Made by a program: the position numbers and the translations under genes. A DNA stretch of 64,000 nucleotides. Source: Cricetomys ansorgei. Lineage: Eukaryota > Chordata > Mammalia > Rodentia > Nesomyidae. The notes beneath the pieces are model-generated. The model had not been told where the DNA came from, ran no database searches, and saw nothing but the letters and a program-made list of their open reading frames with translations. This document shows, piece by piece, positions 30,907 to 40,654 of this stretch (position 1 is its first letter; each line of letters begins with the position of its first letter). Where the stretch lies: the NCBI GenBank assembly GCA_026225945.1, contig JAMJFZ010001089.1, forward strand, positions 2,672,501 through 2,736,500, given 5' to 3'.

Positions 30907-33055
30907 CCAGAGATAGAGATTTATGTGGTCAATATAAAAGGCAACCGATTCATTGCGATACACTTCAGAACTGATATCGACAGGCCAGGTGTCTGAAAAT
31001 TACATCCCCAAAGTTGAAAACAAATGATTTCATATAATGTATGTTACGTGTTACACATGTTTGTATTGTTCATTATCATGTTAGAAAAATGCTGTCAAAT
31101 AAAGAGCATCTGCCATTTTCCTGTTGAACCTGGAAATAATAACCAACTCTTAAGCAAACCTTACAGGTTGTAGCCCTTTGTTGACTGAATTAATAATATG
31201 GGTTGACTTGCTTTGTATTTGATCAACCGTCTCCTCCACAGCATCTCAAAGCTGAGCTACGAGGAAACGTGTATCTCACCTAATGACTCGTGGTGAGGGC
31301 ATTTTGGGTGAGAGCTCATTTAAGTGAGTGTGTTATAACCAATAATCTGGTGGTTTATCGTGACTAGGGAAGTGCTAGGCAAGGCTATTGGTATAAAAGT
31401 TACTTCAGTTATGACCTGTGTTACATTCTTAGGTTATGATCAGATGACTTGGCATATTTGGACACCATGATGGCAAGACTGAGATCTAAGAACGTCTTAG
31501 TGGATGTTCTCAAGGCAAACCGGGGAATTACTTCACTGACAGAGATGAAAGAGAGCGGGTCCCTCCTCTTCCGAGGTCACACCCTGGATCCACGTGGTAC
31601 ATGAGAGGGGCCCATTTTTATTGCCATACTTTCCCTTCCAGTTTACAAGTTCTCCTTCTCTTAAAGACTGATGAAATGAGGACATTTTATTTGCCTTTAG
31701 ACCAGATAGCAAGCCAAGTGTCCTTAAAGATGGCTGTGGTCCTGAATCATTAAAGGCCGATGGAGAGGCTGCAATGAAATATGCTGCTTTTTGACATTCC
31801 ATAACATTGCCCTTCACGGCAGCTGCCAAAAGCGAGCAGCTGCTTCTTGCATTCCCCTGCCATTTCCCAGCTTCACTGAAAGAGGTCAGCTCTGTTTTCT
31901 CATTACGGATCTTTCTACCGGCTAGGCATCTGGATTCATCGTCCTCCTGTATCCTAACTCGACATTTCCTTTACCTCCTAAATGACATGATAGACAGCTG
32001 GGGCTACCTATGGCAAACACTGTTCCCAAGAGTGGCCCCAGGGACTCATCCCGGAGTCCCAAAGCTTTAGCCCCCAGACATCCAGCCCACGTGATGTATG
32101 GATCATGGTATTTTTCCATTGAGCCAGAATGTAGCCTGGCAGAGTGGTGTGAGGGGACAGAGGGTTACCATTTGTTTCTCCTTCACCCACTTTCTGAATA
32201 AATATGCAGCTCCTCTGCTTTCAGTCACAGCAAAATCCGTGCTGTAGAGTGACCGGAAGGTGGCACTCAGAGTGATGTTCTAGCACCATCCATTGCCTCT
32301 TTCAACATATATAAATTAATTTGAAGTTGGAAATTCCTCCTTTAAATACCTTGAGTTAAAGATCAGGAATATAATTCACCTTCAAAGAACCAAGCTGTGG
32401 ACCCGCTTGCCTTGTGGTGTGTTAGGTCAGGCTCTAGGCTCACACGGGGACAGGGTGTGCTTCTGGGTTGGGTCTGAGGGATCTAAGGCCACAGGAGAGC
32501 GAGAAGTAGACCTAAGTATATTGGGACCTTTCAAGACTGCTTCTGAAAAGGCTTTTGAGCTCCATACCTTGATGGTGTTAGAAATTCTATTACTAGGCAG
32601 TCATCATCTTATCTGAGACTAGTACCACACCGAGCTGTCCCTGATTAGCTCCAGTGGATAACAGGTCAAGCTTTCCTCCTGTTTCTGTGGGTAAGAGATT
32701 GAGGACCAGGACTGAGAAGACCCTATTTGTTGAAGGACTGAGTGGATGGGACAGTGAAGAGATGGTGAATGAGCAGCACGAAATGGGACACACACACAGA
32801 TTATGAACAAGCTTGATTCTAAAAATGAGCCCCATTGTTACCAGCTTGCCTATAAGTAGCCCTGGTTAGGATCCAAAATAAAGTTCATCCAAACTACTAG
32901 AGAAAATGTAACATTTTGTTACCCAGATGAAGTCCTAAGGCTCTAAGGTACTCTGGGTATAAAGATAACCATACATCTAAGATATTCTGCATTGGTTTAA
33001 CGTCTTAATTTTTTGTGTCTTCATGTCTACGTCTGCATTGCAATATCTCAAAACA
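30905..33055. other. Longest nearly repeat-free stretch
   Basis: No SINE, LINE or LTR recognised over about 2.1 kb, which is unusual here. Several open frames on both strands around 31530-32200 overlap without a clear product. This is the best place to look for conserved non-coding or exonic sequence. Confidence 0.4.
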
Positions 33056-33059
33056 TGTC

Positions 33060-33260
33060 TTCGTTTCTGAATATGTTCTAGACCCTTGGGATTCATGATA
33101 GGGTCCAGACCTGCAGTATCAGCATTGCTTAAAATATGTTAGAAATGCAGAATCTTGGGTCCCTCCCTGGAGATGAACACCAATTAACAAGAACTCCAGT
33201 ACACCGATCACAGTTCTAGACCACTTCTTATAATTGGCTGCACAAGAAATTATTTGTTAG
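33060..33260. mobile_element. Possible old hAT-type DNA element
   Basis: 'gttagaaatgcagaatcttg' and 'gggtccctccctggagatga' resemble the centre of an old mammalian MER hAT element. Ends are not clear. Confidence 0.35.
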
Positions 33261-33888
33261 GGCAGGACAAAGTGACCTTTGTAGCAAAATCCAGATGAGG
33301 TTGCATTTTCTCATTAGTGGAGCCAAACTGTTTCACTTGGCCCTGAGTGGGATGGGGTTAATGTTCATTTAGTGTACATCTGGCCTCCCTAGTAAAAAGG
33401 ATTAAGAGCTTTGAAAAAGAAACAACATCATCATATTTCTGCTACTGAAACTCTTTAGTCCTCGGATAAAGATATTTCACTTGAAATCCTGGAGCAACAC
33501 CAAACATTTGTTTAATTTGTGATTTTTTTTCCTAGTGAGCAGAAAAGTGACTGACTGAGCCCATGTGGCACCTAGAAGGTCATAGGTTCTCTTCCAGCCC
33601 CAGAACTGTGCATGGAGCCCTTTTGCTCACAGTCAGGGAAGCTTATCTAGGGGCTGACCTGTCCTTACTGGCTCTCTAAATGAGCCAGTATCAGGATGAT
33701 GACACCATTGGCTGAAAACTCCTAGAGCCCCTTGGCAAAGCATATTTCACAACTTTGATTTAAAAAAATATGAATACTTTAATAAAAGCATTCAATATAT
33801 TGTTGGTAATTAAGAAATTACACATCTCGTTCAACCATAAGGAAGGCAGTCCTTTCTATTGTTATTTTTTAGTTCAGAACCATCTAGA

Positions 33889-35068
33889 TTTTATTTATTT
33901 TTTTACTTTTATTAGTGTTATGCTAATTTTTTATTGTTTGAGAATTGTATCCACACATAGATTGTGCCACCATTTCCTAAAGTCTTAGGGTTGGGTATGT
34001 CTACTCGTACTCTTTCCTCTACTTTTCCTTCCATTTCCCACCCTACAGAACCTTTCCTAACCTGTATCACTCCACAAATGTACATGGATATAAGGAGACT
34101 ACCCTAGAGCATGGGTAGTCTCTCAGATGCTATATCCCTGAAGAAACCTGACCCTCCCTCCTCCAGCAGCCACTGACTACCAATGATTCCCCTGCTTAGG
34201 TGTGGGGCTTCTTGGGTTCCTTCTCTTTCCATAATGGTATTTTGACTGGCTTGGTCTTCTGCAGGTCTTGTGCAAATAGTTAGAGCCACTGAGCTCATGT
34301 GTGCAACTGTGCTGTCGTGTCTGGAAAGCACTATTTCACTGCAGGTGTCAATTACCTCTGGATCTTTCTGTCCCCTCTTCCCTAGTGATCCTGAGCCTTG
34401 GGGGAATGGGGTGCAACATAGGAACAGGAAGAGTTACATGGAGCTGGGAATGGGAGAGGAGGGGATATGAGGATGAATAACTAATTCTAAAGATATTTGA
34501 AAAAGCCATATGGAAACTACTACTGTAAATGTTTATTTAAAACTATATATGGTGTTTGAATAGTCAGTTATAATGTGCTAGGGCAGGAGGAGCACGTTCT
34601 TCCTGTACACACCATAGACTATCAAATAAAAAGCCCAGGGTCAGGTATGGGTTACTTCATTCCAAGCTGTTGCTTAGTGGGGTCCCATAGATGCTCCCAA
34701 TGAAACAGGATACTATCACTGATATTGGCTATCCTCCAGAACTTGATGGTAAGACCTTATTGCTCAAAGTACCACCTACTTGGGTTATAGGGCATAGAGA
34801 CCTGGAAGCTTCATCTTTTCTGTGTAACTGGAAGATTCTATGCTTGATGCTGGGGGAGAGAAACAGTTTTACACAACTGTAAACTCTAGGAGCTACAATA
34901 ATAATGACTGGCCCTGAAAGAATAAAGTCTCCTTGATACCATAGGTTAGTGCATCTCTCAACCCTCAGCAGAGAAGCTTCTTTTTGTAGTAGATGGAGAT
35001 AAATATAGAGACCTACACCTGGTGCAGAGAGTAAGAGACTGTGAAGTAGTCAGCTCTAAGTGGGACAC
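33889..35068 (-). mobile_element. L1 3'UTR insertion with inverted 5' part (twin priming)
   Basis: 33889-34401 is the complement of the L1 3' end: poly(T) 'ttttatttattttttta', 'gatgctatatccctgaagaa', 'tctgcaggtcttgtgcaaat', ending 'cctgagccttgg'. From 34402 to about 35068 the orientation flips to sense and the sequence is the upstream part of the same 3'UTR ('gaaaaagccatatggaaact', 'gaagcttctttttgtagtag', 'cagctctaagtgggacac'). The far edge of the inverted part ends a few tens of bases before the point where the antisense part begins. That is the signature of twin-primed 5' inversion. Confidence 0.75.
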
Positions 35069-35189
35069 TGATTGTTTACTTTTGAGGAGTTAAGACCATA
35101 AATGGGTTAAATTGTGGTCAGTGTCACCACTATACATCAAATTATACCATTTTTGCCTTCCAGAAGATACTGTTTGGTTTTTCCCTTTC

Positions 35190-35290
35190 TTTGAGGGAAG
35201 GCCTCACTAGATATTCCTGGCTGGGCTTGAACTTCCAATCCTCCTGCTTCAGCTTCCGGAGTGCTGGAATACAGACAAGTACTACATACT
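35190..35290 (-). mobile_element. B1 SINE fragment, antisense
   Basis: 'gggcttgaacttccaatcct', 'cctgcttcagcttccggagt' and 'gctggaatacagacaagtac' are the complement of B1. Confidence 0.65.
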
Positions 35291-35339
35291 TGCTGGAGAT
35301 ACTTTTTTGTTTGTTTGTTTTTAGTAAAAAAAAAAATCC

Positions 35340-35520
35340 ATGTTTATTATTTATTTATCGTATGTATGTTGTATGTGCTTATGCACGTATGGATGCACAG
35401 ATTACACGTGTGGTATTCAGAGGACAAGGGTGAGAGTTAGAACAATTTGGGTTCCGAAGATTGAACTCATGCTATGAGACTCGGCTGCAAGTACTTTTAC
35501 CTTATGAGCCATTTGGCCTT
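35340..35520 (-). mobile_element. RSINE1/B4-type SINE, antisense
   Basis: 'attatttatttatcgtatgt', 'attcagaggacaagggtgag', 'ggttccgaagattgaactca' and 'ccttatgagccatttggcc' are the complement of RSINE1. Confidence 0.65.
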
Positions 35521-35524
35521 GGGA

Positions 35525-36635
35525 TATGTCTGCCCCCCCCCCAATTAAAGAGGATATCTATAGGCCAGAGGTGTAGTTCCATGACAAAGTACTTACCTGC
35601 TGTGTGTAAGACGTGGTGTTTCATGTTTACTACGCCTCAAAACAGCCGTCTAGGAAACTTCAAACTGGGCTGTGAAATGGCAACTTCCCTGTGCTGAAAA
35701 CTGTTCTCATGAACCCAGAACTGAAAGACATTGACTTTAAATGACCTTGAGAGCTAGGCACAACCAAGTGTTGTTGAAAATAGGGCCTTTCTGACTTAGA
35801 CTGGAAGTGAAGGACGCTGCCAAGAGTTGCAAGATAGAGCATAATAACTCAGAGAACAGAAGCCCTCCAGTTACAAAGCATCCACGAGTTGCACCTGGAA
35901 CCCCACCAGCCACCCCACGCAGGTGTGGCTGTTCCTAGATCCCTGGTCAGCTGTCTAAATCTTCCCTGATCAGCTTATGGGGTAGCAAAGTAGAGCGTGC
36001 TTTGCATCTCCTTGTTGGCCAGCTCATAATAGCATTTTCTTTTTGTAAAACACAGTGCCACAGCACACACTTCCATGCACATCGAGTAGCAAACCCTTGA
36101 TTGGTGTCAAGATTTCCTTTAAGAAGGAAAAAAGGCACCAAAGCACCTGGGTTTGTCTCAAAGCGTTTCTGCCTCTGATATTTAGCCATTAAGGGGGTAA
36201 GATACAAGATGAAGGCCTTTTTCACTTAAAGAAGGAATGTACGAGGCACGGACCTGTATAGCACCTCACGGCTGGCCATGCAGTGGCTGGAGTGGTTGTT
36301 TAGTGGCCCCCAGAGAAGCCAAGTCAATGCTTACATCAACTATATTTGTTATCTTTATCTGTTTTCTTCTTTATCCCTTGCTTGACTTGGGTTGGACTTT
36401 AAGTTATTATTAACAGCCGCTGTTGTAAGTCATAAAAGTCATCAAATACAACTCCACTCATGGACCATGAGGCCCTTAAGCAGTTGCCCGAGCCCAACAT
36501 TCCTGTCCAATTCCTAATATTTGCCAAGGTCTGGGTTCCAAATCCATTTAATTACAGGGGATCCAAGAGTAGGTCATCCTGTTCAATTTCTCTCTGGCTT
36601 TCAATGGGGCTCTTCTTTTGGGGAGGGGTCAGGTT
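35525..36635. other. Mostly unique; possible ID remnant at 35567-35640
   Basis: 'ccagaggtgtagttccatga' and 'agtacttacctgctgtgtgt' look like a decayed ID SINE. The rest is unassigned. Confidence 0.35.
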
Positions 36636-36637
36636 TT

Positions 36638-36780
36638 CTTTTTTGAGATGAGGTCTTATTTGATTGGTCATGCTGATCTCTGATTCCTGGGTTCCAGTGA
36701 CCCTTTCCCTTCCTGCCTCTGGAATAACTGAAACTAGAGGCCCTGCATGTGGAAGGCAATTCTCTCTCTTTTTCTTTCCA
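36638..36780 (-). mobile_element. B1/PB1-like SINE, antisense, strongly diverged
   Basis: 'tcttttttgagatgaggtct', 'ctctgattcctgggttccag' and 'cccttcctgcctctggaata' follow the complement of a proto-B1. The open minus-strand frame over 36552-36980 runs through this SINE and is not a gene. Confidence 0.5.
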
Positions 36781-37016
36781 TTTTTTTTTCCAGTAAGGAA
36801 GAGTCTTCCATAATCTTCCCAGTCAACTGTTTCACCTGGACTCTGCACACCAGCCCTCTGTGAGGACTCAATAGGAAGCTCCGTTCTCAGTGTGTCATAA
36901 CCCTCTTGAGGCACCATTGGATGGAGATGGTTTCTACCACAGAGCCCAGATGGTGCAATGCTGGTAGACACCCAAAACAAATTTGTGCACAGGAAAGAGA
37001 GGAAGGACAGAGAGAA

Positions 37017-37066
37017 ACAAGGAAGGAAGGAAGGAAGGAAGGAAGGAAGGAAGGAAGGAAGGAAGG
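37017..37066. repeat. (GGAA)12 microsatellite
   Basis: Perfect 'aaggaaggaagg...' run of about 48 bp. GGAA arrays can be bound by ETS-family factors, but nothing here shows such use. Confidence 0.95.
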
Positions 37067-37069
37067 ACT

Positions 37070-39410
37070 AAAAGAGGCATTGCTACGGGGTCAACAGCTG
37101 CTGAAGGGAAAACTGGAAGGTGACTTTTGTATGAGACTGTGAGATTTTTCTTTAGATCTATGTCCATATTTATTTTCTCTCTTGTCTTTCTTCATTGCTT
37201 GTAACAAAGCCTTGGGGAATGCCTAAAATGCTCATGTGCTTTTGGAGACAGGATAGGTGAGCAAGAGCAATGAGATTGTTTATTCTATAGCGCTGCGGGG
37301 AGAAGCTTCGGTAAGAAAGGAGGAGAAGTGACTTTAAGAAAATAACAGAGAATTTGTTTCCTGGAACCATTGAATAAAATTAAAAAAAATATGGTAAGGG
37401 GCCTGCCTGGAATAGCAAAATGTCCCAGGGGCGTCTCCACCTGCAGAGTCCTGAGTACCATCATGCAGTTGAATTTCAAAGTCACAGATACATTTATTTT
37501 AATTCTAATTGCATGAGGACAGAAATCAGCATGAAGAAGATTTTATTCCACGAGGATCTCATTAAAAGATGGACACTCATATAAAGAAGGCTTTAAGGTG
37601 TCAGTGCATTGGGCTGGATATGCTTTTGCACAGGCAGTGCCTATAGCAGGCTGTCTAACAACCTTCTGCATCCAAGTCACCCGCTCTTCCTACTAAAATG
37701 CAGATTCCTAGGCTTTTCCCCAGACCTACTGAACTCTGGACTTACCACAAACCCTAGGGGTCTCCTAAAGTTCCTGCCCTGTGGCAACCTCCAGTGGCAG
37801 GGCTTCCTGGTCTTGGCTCACTACCTTCTACCAGGCACAGGAACAAGCTCTGTAGGAAGAGGACAGGTAGGTTGTTGACTCCAGAGGCATGCCTCACCTC
37901 CCATCATATTTCTTCTGTCAGGCAAGGACTATGAGGTTTCATATTACTGATAGAGATGGCTGGGAAACTCTAGAAAATTCTTCTTCAGTGTATCTTTGCA
38001 GCAGAAGGTGGGATGGGATTGCAATTGGTCTAAACATCCTCCCTTTGAATTTCCATAAGCCTGGAGACAGACATCTGGTTTCCTAGTAGGTTTTTGGGGG
38101 CTGTGCTGAGGACTTCCATAACAAGCTCTGCTCAGCTTCTGAGAACTGGGAGAAGGTTAATTTAGTAGGTTTTTACATTTAGTGGCCAGCAGAGGAAATG
38201 CAGGTCAGGACCAAAAGGAAGACATGGTCTCCTAGGGAACAGAAAATGCTGATAATCTCAGTGCCAAAGCTGAGAAGACTCTTACCATGTAACACCAGCT
38301 CCAATCTTCTCCAGCTCTCTGGTTTTCCCTCGGTGTTGTGTGCACGTTAATTTGGAGTGGCTTGGGATGTTTGAAGCTTTAAACCAATCTTTTCATCATT
38401 ATAAATCATTTTTATACCACTGGATTTCTAAGTCTATCATATTCCAAAGATGTCAAGAAAATTGACACAAGAGCTTTTATTACGAGCAAATGTATGTTTC
38501 TGTAGAGCCCTTACTATTTAGGTTGGTGGTTTCTATATTGCATAAATTACCTCTGTCGCTCTGGTTTTAGACACGTGTTTCTCAATTTGCATAAGGTCTT
38601 ACACTGTCTTTTTTGGATGGGGATACTGTCTGGTTTTTAAAAATTACATCTGATTAGTTCAAATTGCATACAACATGGAGAGTTTGCCTTCCATCTGGGA
38701 GTTGCCAAGTCTGGATCTTTGCTTAGATGATTTAGATCAATCAATCAATTAGTCAGTCAAATTTCCCTTTAATTTGTGTTGTGTATCTTCTAGATACCAC
38801 AGAAAGTATCTCATGTGCAGACAGCCGTGGAGTGGGTTTGAGTAGTCCTTTGAACATGGATGACAGGAAGGCAAGTGAGCAGATGAGTTAAACCACCCAT
38901 TTCTAGGAAGAGGTTAAAAGTACATTCAGTTTGACCAGTAGAGGGCACTGTACCTCTGTCCTTACATATGCATTTATATGCATCATACGTATCTATATAT
39001 ACTATTGCATACGTACTATAACAATGTATATTACAACGCAGCACAGCACATTTGTATACTTAACTCTTTTGAAAATTTCTGTCCTTTCCTTTACATAGGA
39101 AGGGAAATTGCTTATGAGTGAAAACATGGTTTGTGGAGGAGGTATGCATGATACTGTATTTGCATGTGAACTAACTAGCAAAATAGATGACTGCATTGCT
39201 TTTTTTCCCCCCTTTCTGGAAGGATAGAAATCTCTAGAAATGATAGCTCAAACACCAGGATAAGAACCTTGATTTTAAGTTCCTTCCTGCTGTGCTTGTC
39301 CAAAGAGCCTAGAGTTGGAGATGCCTAGAAAGAGGAGCCTATGGCTCAAGGCTGCGAGTTGAAGTTACATGTCTATAATTGCTAATATCATTAGCGACCA
39401 TTTAAATACA
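37070..39410. other. Mostly unique sequence
   Basis: One possible old hAT remnant at 37650-37760 ('aaaatgcagattcctaggct', 'ccagacctactgaactctgg'). Otherwise no repeat or exon recognised. Confidence 0.35.
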
Positions 39411-39414
39411 TACT

Positions 39415-39641
39415 AGGGACTGGAGAGAAGGCTCAGCAATTAAGAGCACTGGCTGCTCTCACAGAGGGTCCAGGGCCCAGGTTCAGTTCCCAGCATCCAC
39501 ATGGTGACTGACAACTTTCTGTAACTCCAGTTCCAGGAGCTCCAATATCCTCTTCTGACCTTCTTGGACATCAGGCATGATCTTGCTACACAGTAATACG
39601 TACAGGCAAAACACTCATACATGAAATATATAAATAAAATT
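39415..39641 (+). mobile_element. B3 SINE, full length
   Basis: 'gggactggagagaaggctca', 'ttaagagcactggctgctct', 'gttcagttcccagcatccac', 'aatatcctcttctgacc' and 'aggcaaaacactcatacatg', then an A/T tail. Complete B3 in sense and a good local reference for the interrupted B3 at 51.0-52.1 kb. Confidence 0.9.
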
Positions 39642-39812
39642 TAGAGAGACTCGGCATATGAATAGTTACTAATGACTGACACAGAACTGAAGGAGTCCCA
39701 TGACTCTGCCTTTGTCAAGGTTATTTTTGTTGCTTTGAATATCCTTTCCCCTATGCTAAGCCAAGGCAATCTTTCTACATTTCACTTAATGAAAGATTAA
39801 AATCAAACAAAC

Positions 39813-39957
39813 AGCCAGATGTTGTAACTCACACTTGTGATTCTAGCACTCAGGAGCTGGGGCAAAAGGAGCCTGGCTAGTTGGAGTCTAGTTGAGCTAG
39901 AAAGTGAGTTCTAGGCCAGCTTGGAATACAGTGTAAGAGCTTGCCTCAAAAACAAAC
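39813..39957 (+). mobile_element. B1-like (PB1D) SINE
   Basis: 'gccagatgttgtaactcaca', 'tgattctagcactcaggagc', 'gagttctaggccagcttgga' and 'gcctcaaaaac'. Its A-rich tail leads straight into the CAG/CCA triplet tract. Confidence 0.6.
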
Positions 39958-39981
39958 TAGAACCAATTAAAACAGCAGCAA

Positions 39982-39984
<3 letters not shown>

Positions 39985-40030
<46 letters not shown>
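39985..40030. repeat. (CAG)15 triplet repeat
   Basis: Uninterrupted CAG run of about 46 bp in the tail region of a B1-like SINE. CAG/CTG strands form hairpins and such loci are length-unstable. It is not in a recognised coding exon. Confidence 0.95.
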
Positions 40031-40034
<4 letters not shown>

Positions 40035-40252
40035 CCCCCACCTCCACCCCCACCATATCTACCACCATATCCACCATCATCACCACAACCACCACCATAT
40101 CCTCCTCCTCCACCAATCACCACCACCACCACCAACACCAATCACCACCACCATCAATCACCACCACCAACACCAATCACCACCACCACCACCACCATCA
40201 CCACCACCACCAATCACTACCACCACCACCACCACCACAACCACCACCAAAA
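40031..40252. repeat. (CCA/CAC)n-rich tract
   Basis: About 220 bp of 'caccaccac'-type triplets with 'tat', 'atc' and 'aat' interruptions, directly after the CAG run. One plus-strand frame reads as alanine, proline, threonine and histidine homopolymers, but this is simple repeat and no gene context surrounds it. Confidence 0.95.
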
Positions 40253-40254
40253 GA

Positions 40255-40654
40255 CAGCTCATTGTGGAGAAGGTATTTTCCGCCTGTACTGGATATAATG
40301 TCCCTGGTTTGTCCTTTCTGAAAAGCAATCAATATGCCTCAGGAATTACTCTTTAATGCATTTCTCATAATAAGAAAGTGAGCAAAGACATAGGCTCTGC
40401 TCTCTTATTGGAAAGCAGTTTGGCAGTGTGTCTTGGCTAGGTTAGATGTAGCGTAGGAAATGAATGAAACTTACATTGTGCAGGCAAACCTTGTCCTGGC
40501 ACCTGCTGCCTCTGACAGAACAGAAACCAGATGATTACCAGAGGATCAGTGAGGATGGAATTGAAAAATTTGAAGAATTTCAAACAGTTTTTTCTTTCGA
40601 GAACTCTGTTCAGTTCCATAGCCTGCGTTTTAATTTGGGTTACTTATTTTCTTA
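40255..40654. other. No recognised feature
   Basis: Ordinary sequence between the triplet tract and the L1 insertion. Confidence 0.35.

Noticed and set aside
29695..30996. Apparent proteins of 140-420 residues (CVSVCLCVS... or [10 protein letters not shown]...)
   Set aside because: They are translations of a CACAGA satellite that cannot encode stops, open in several frames on both strands at once.
36552..36980. 142-codon minus-strand open frame
   Set aside because: It runs through a diverged antisense B1/PB1 SINE and shows no domain.
39911..40298. Polyalanine/polyproline/polyhistidine frame of about 125 residues
   Set aside because: Pure CAG/CCA simple repeat following a SINE tail; no flanking exon signals.
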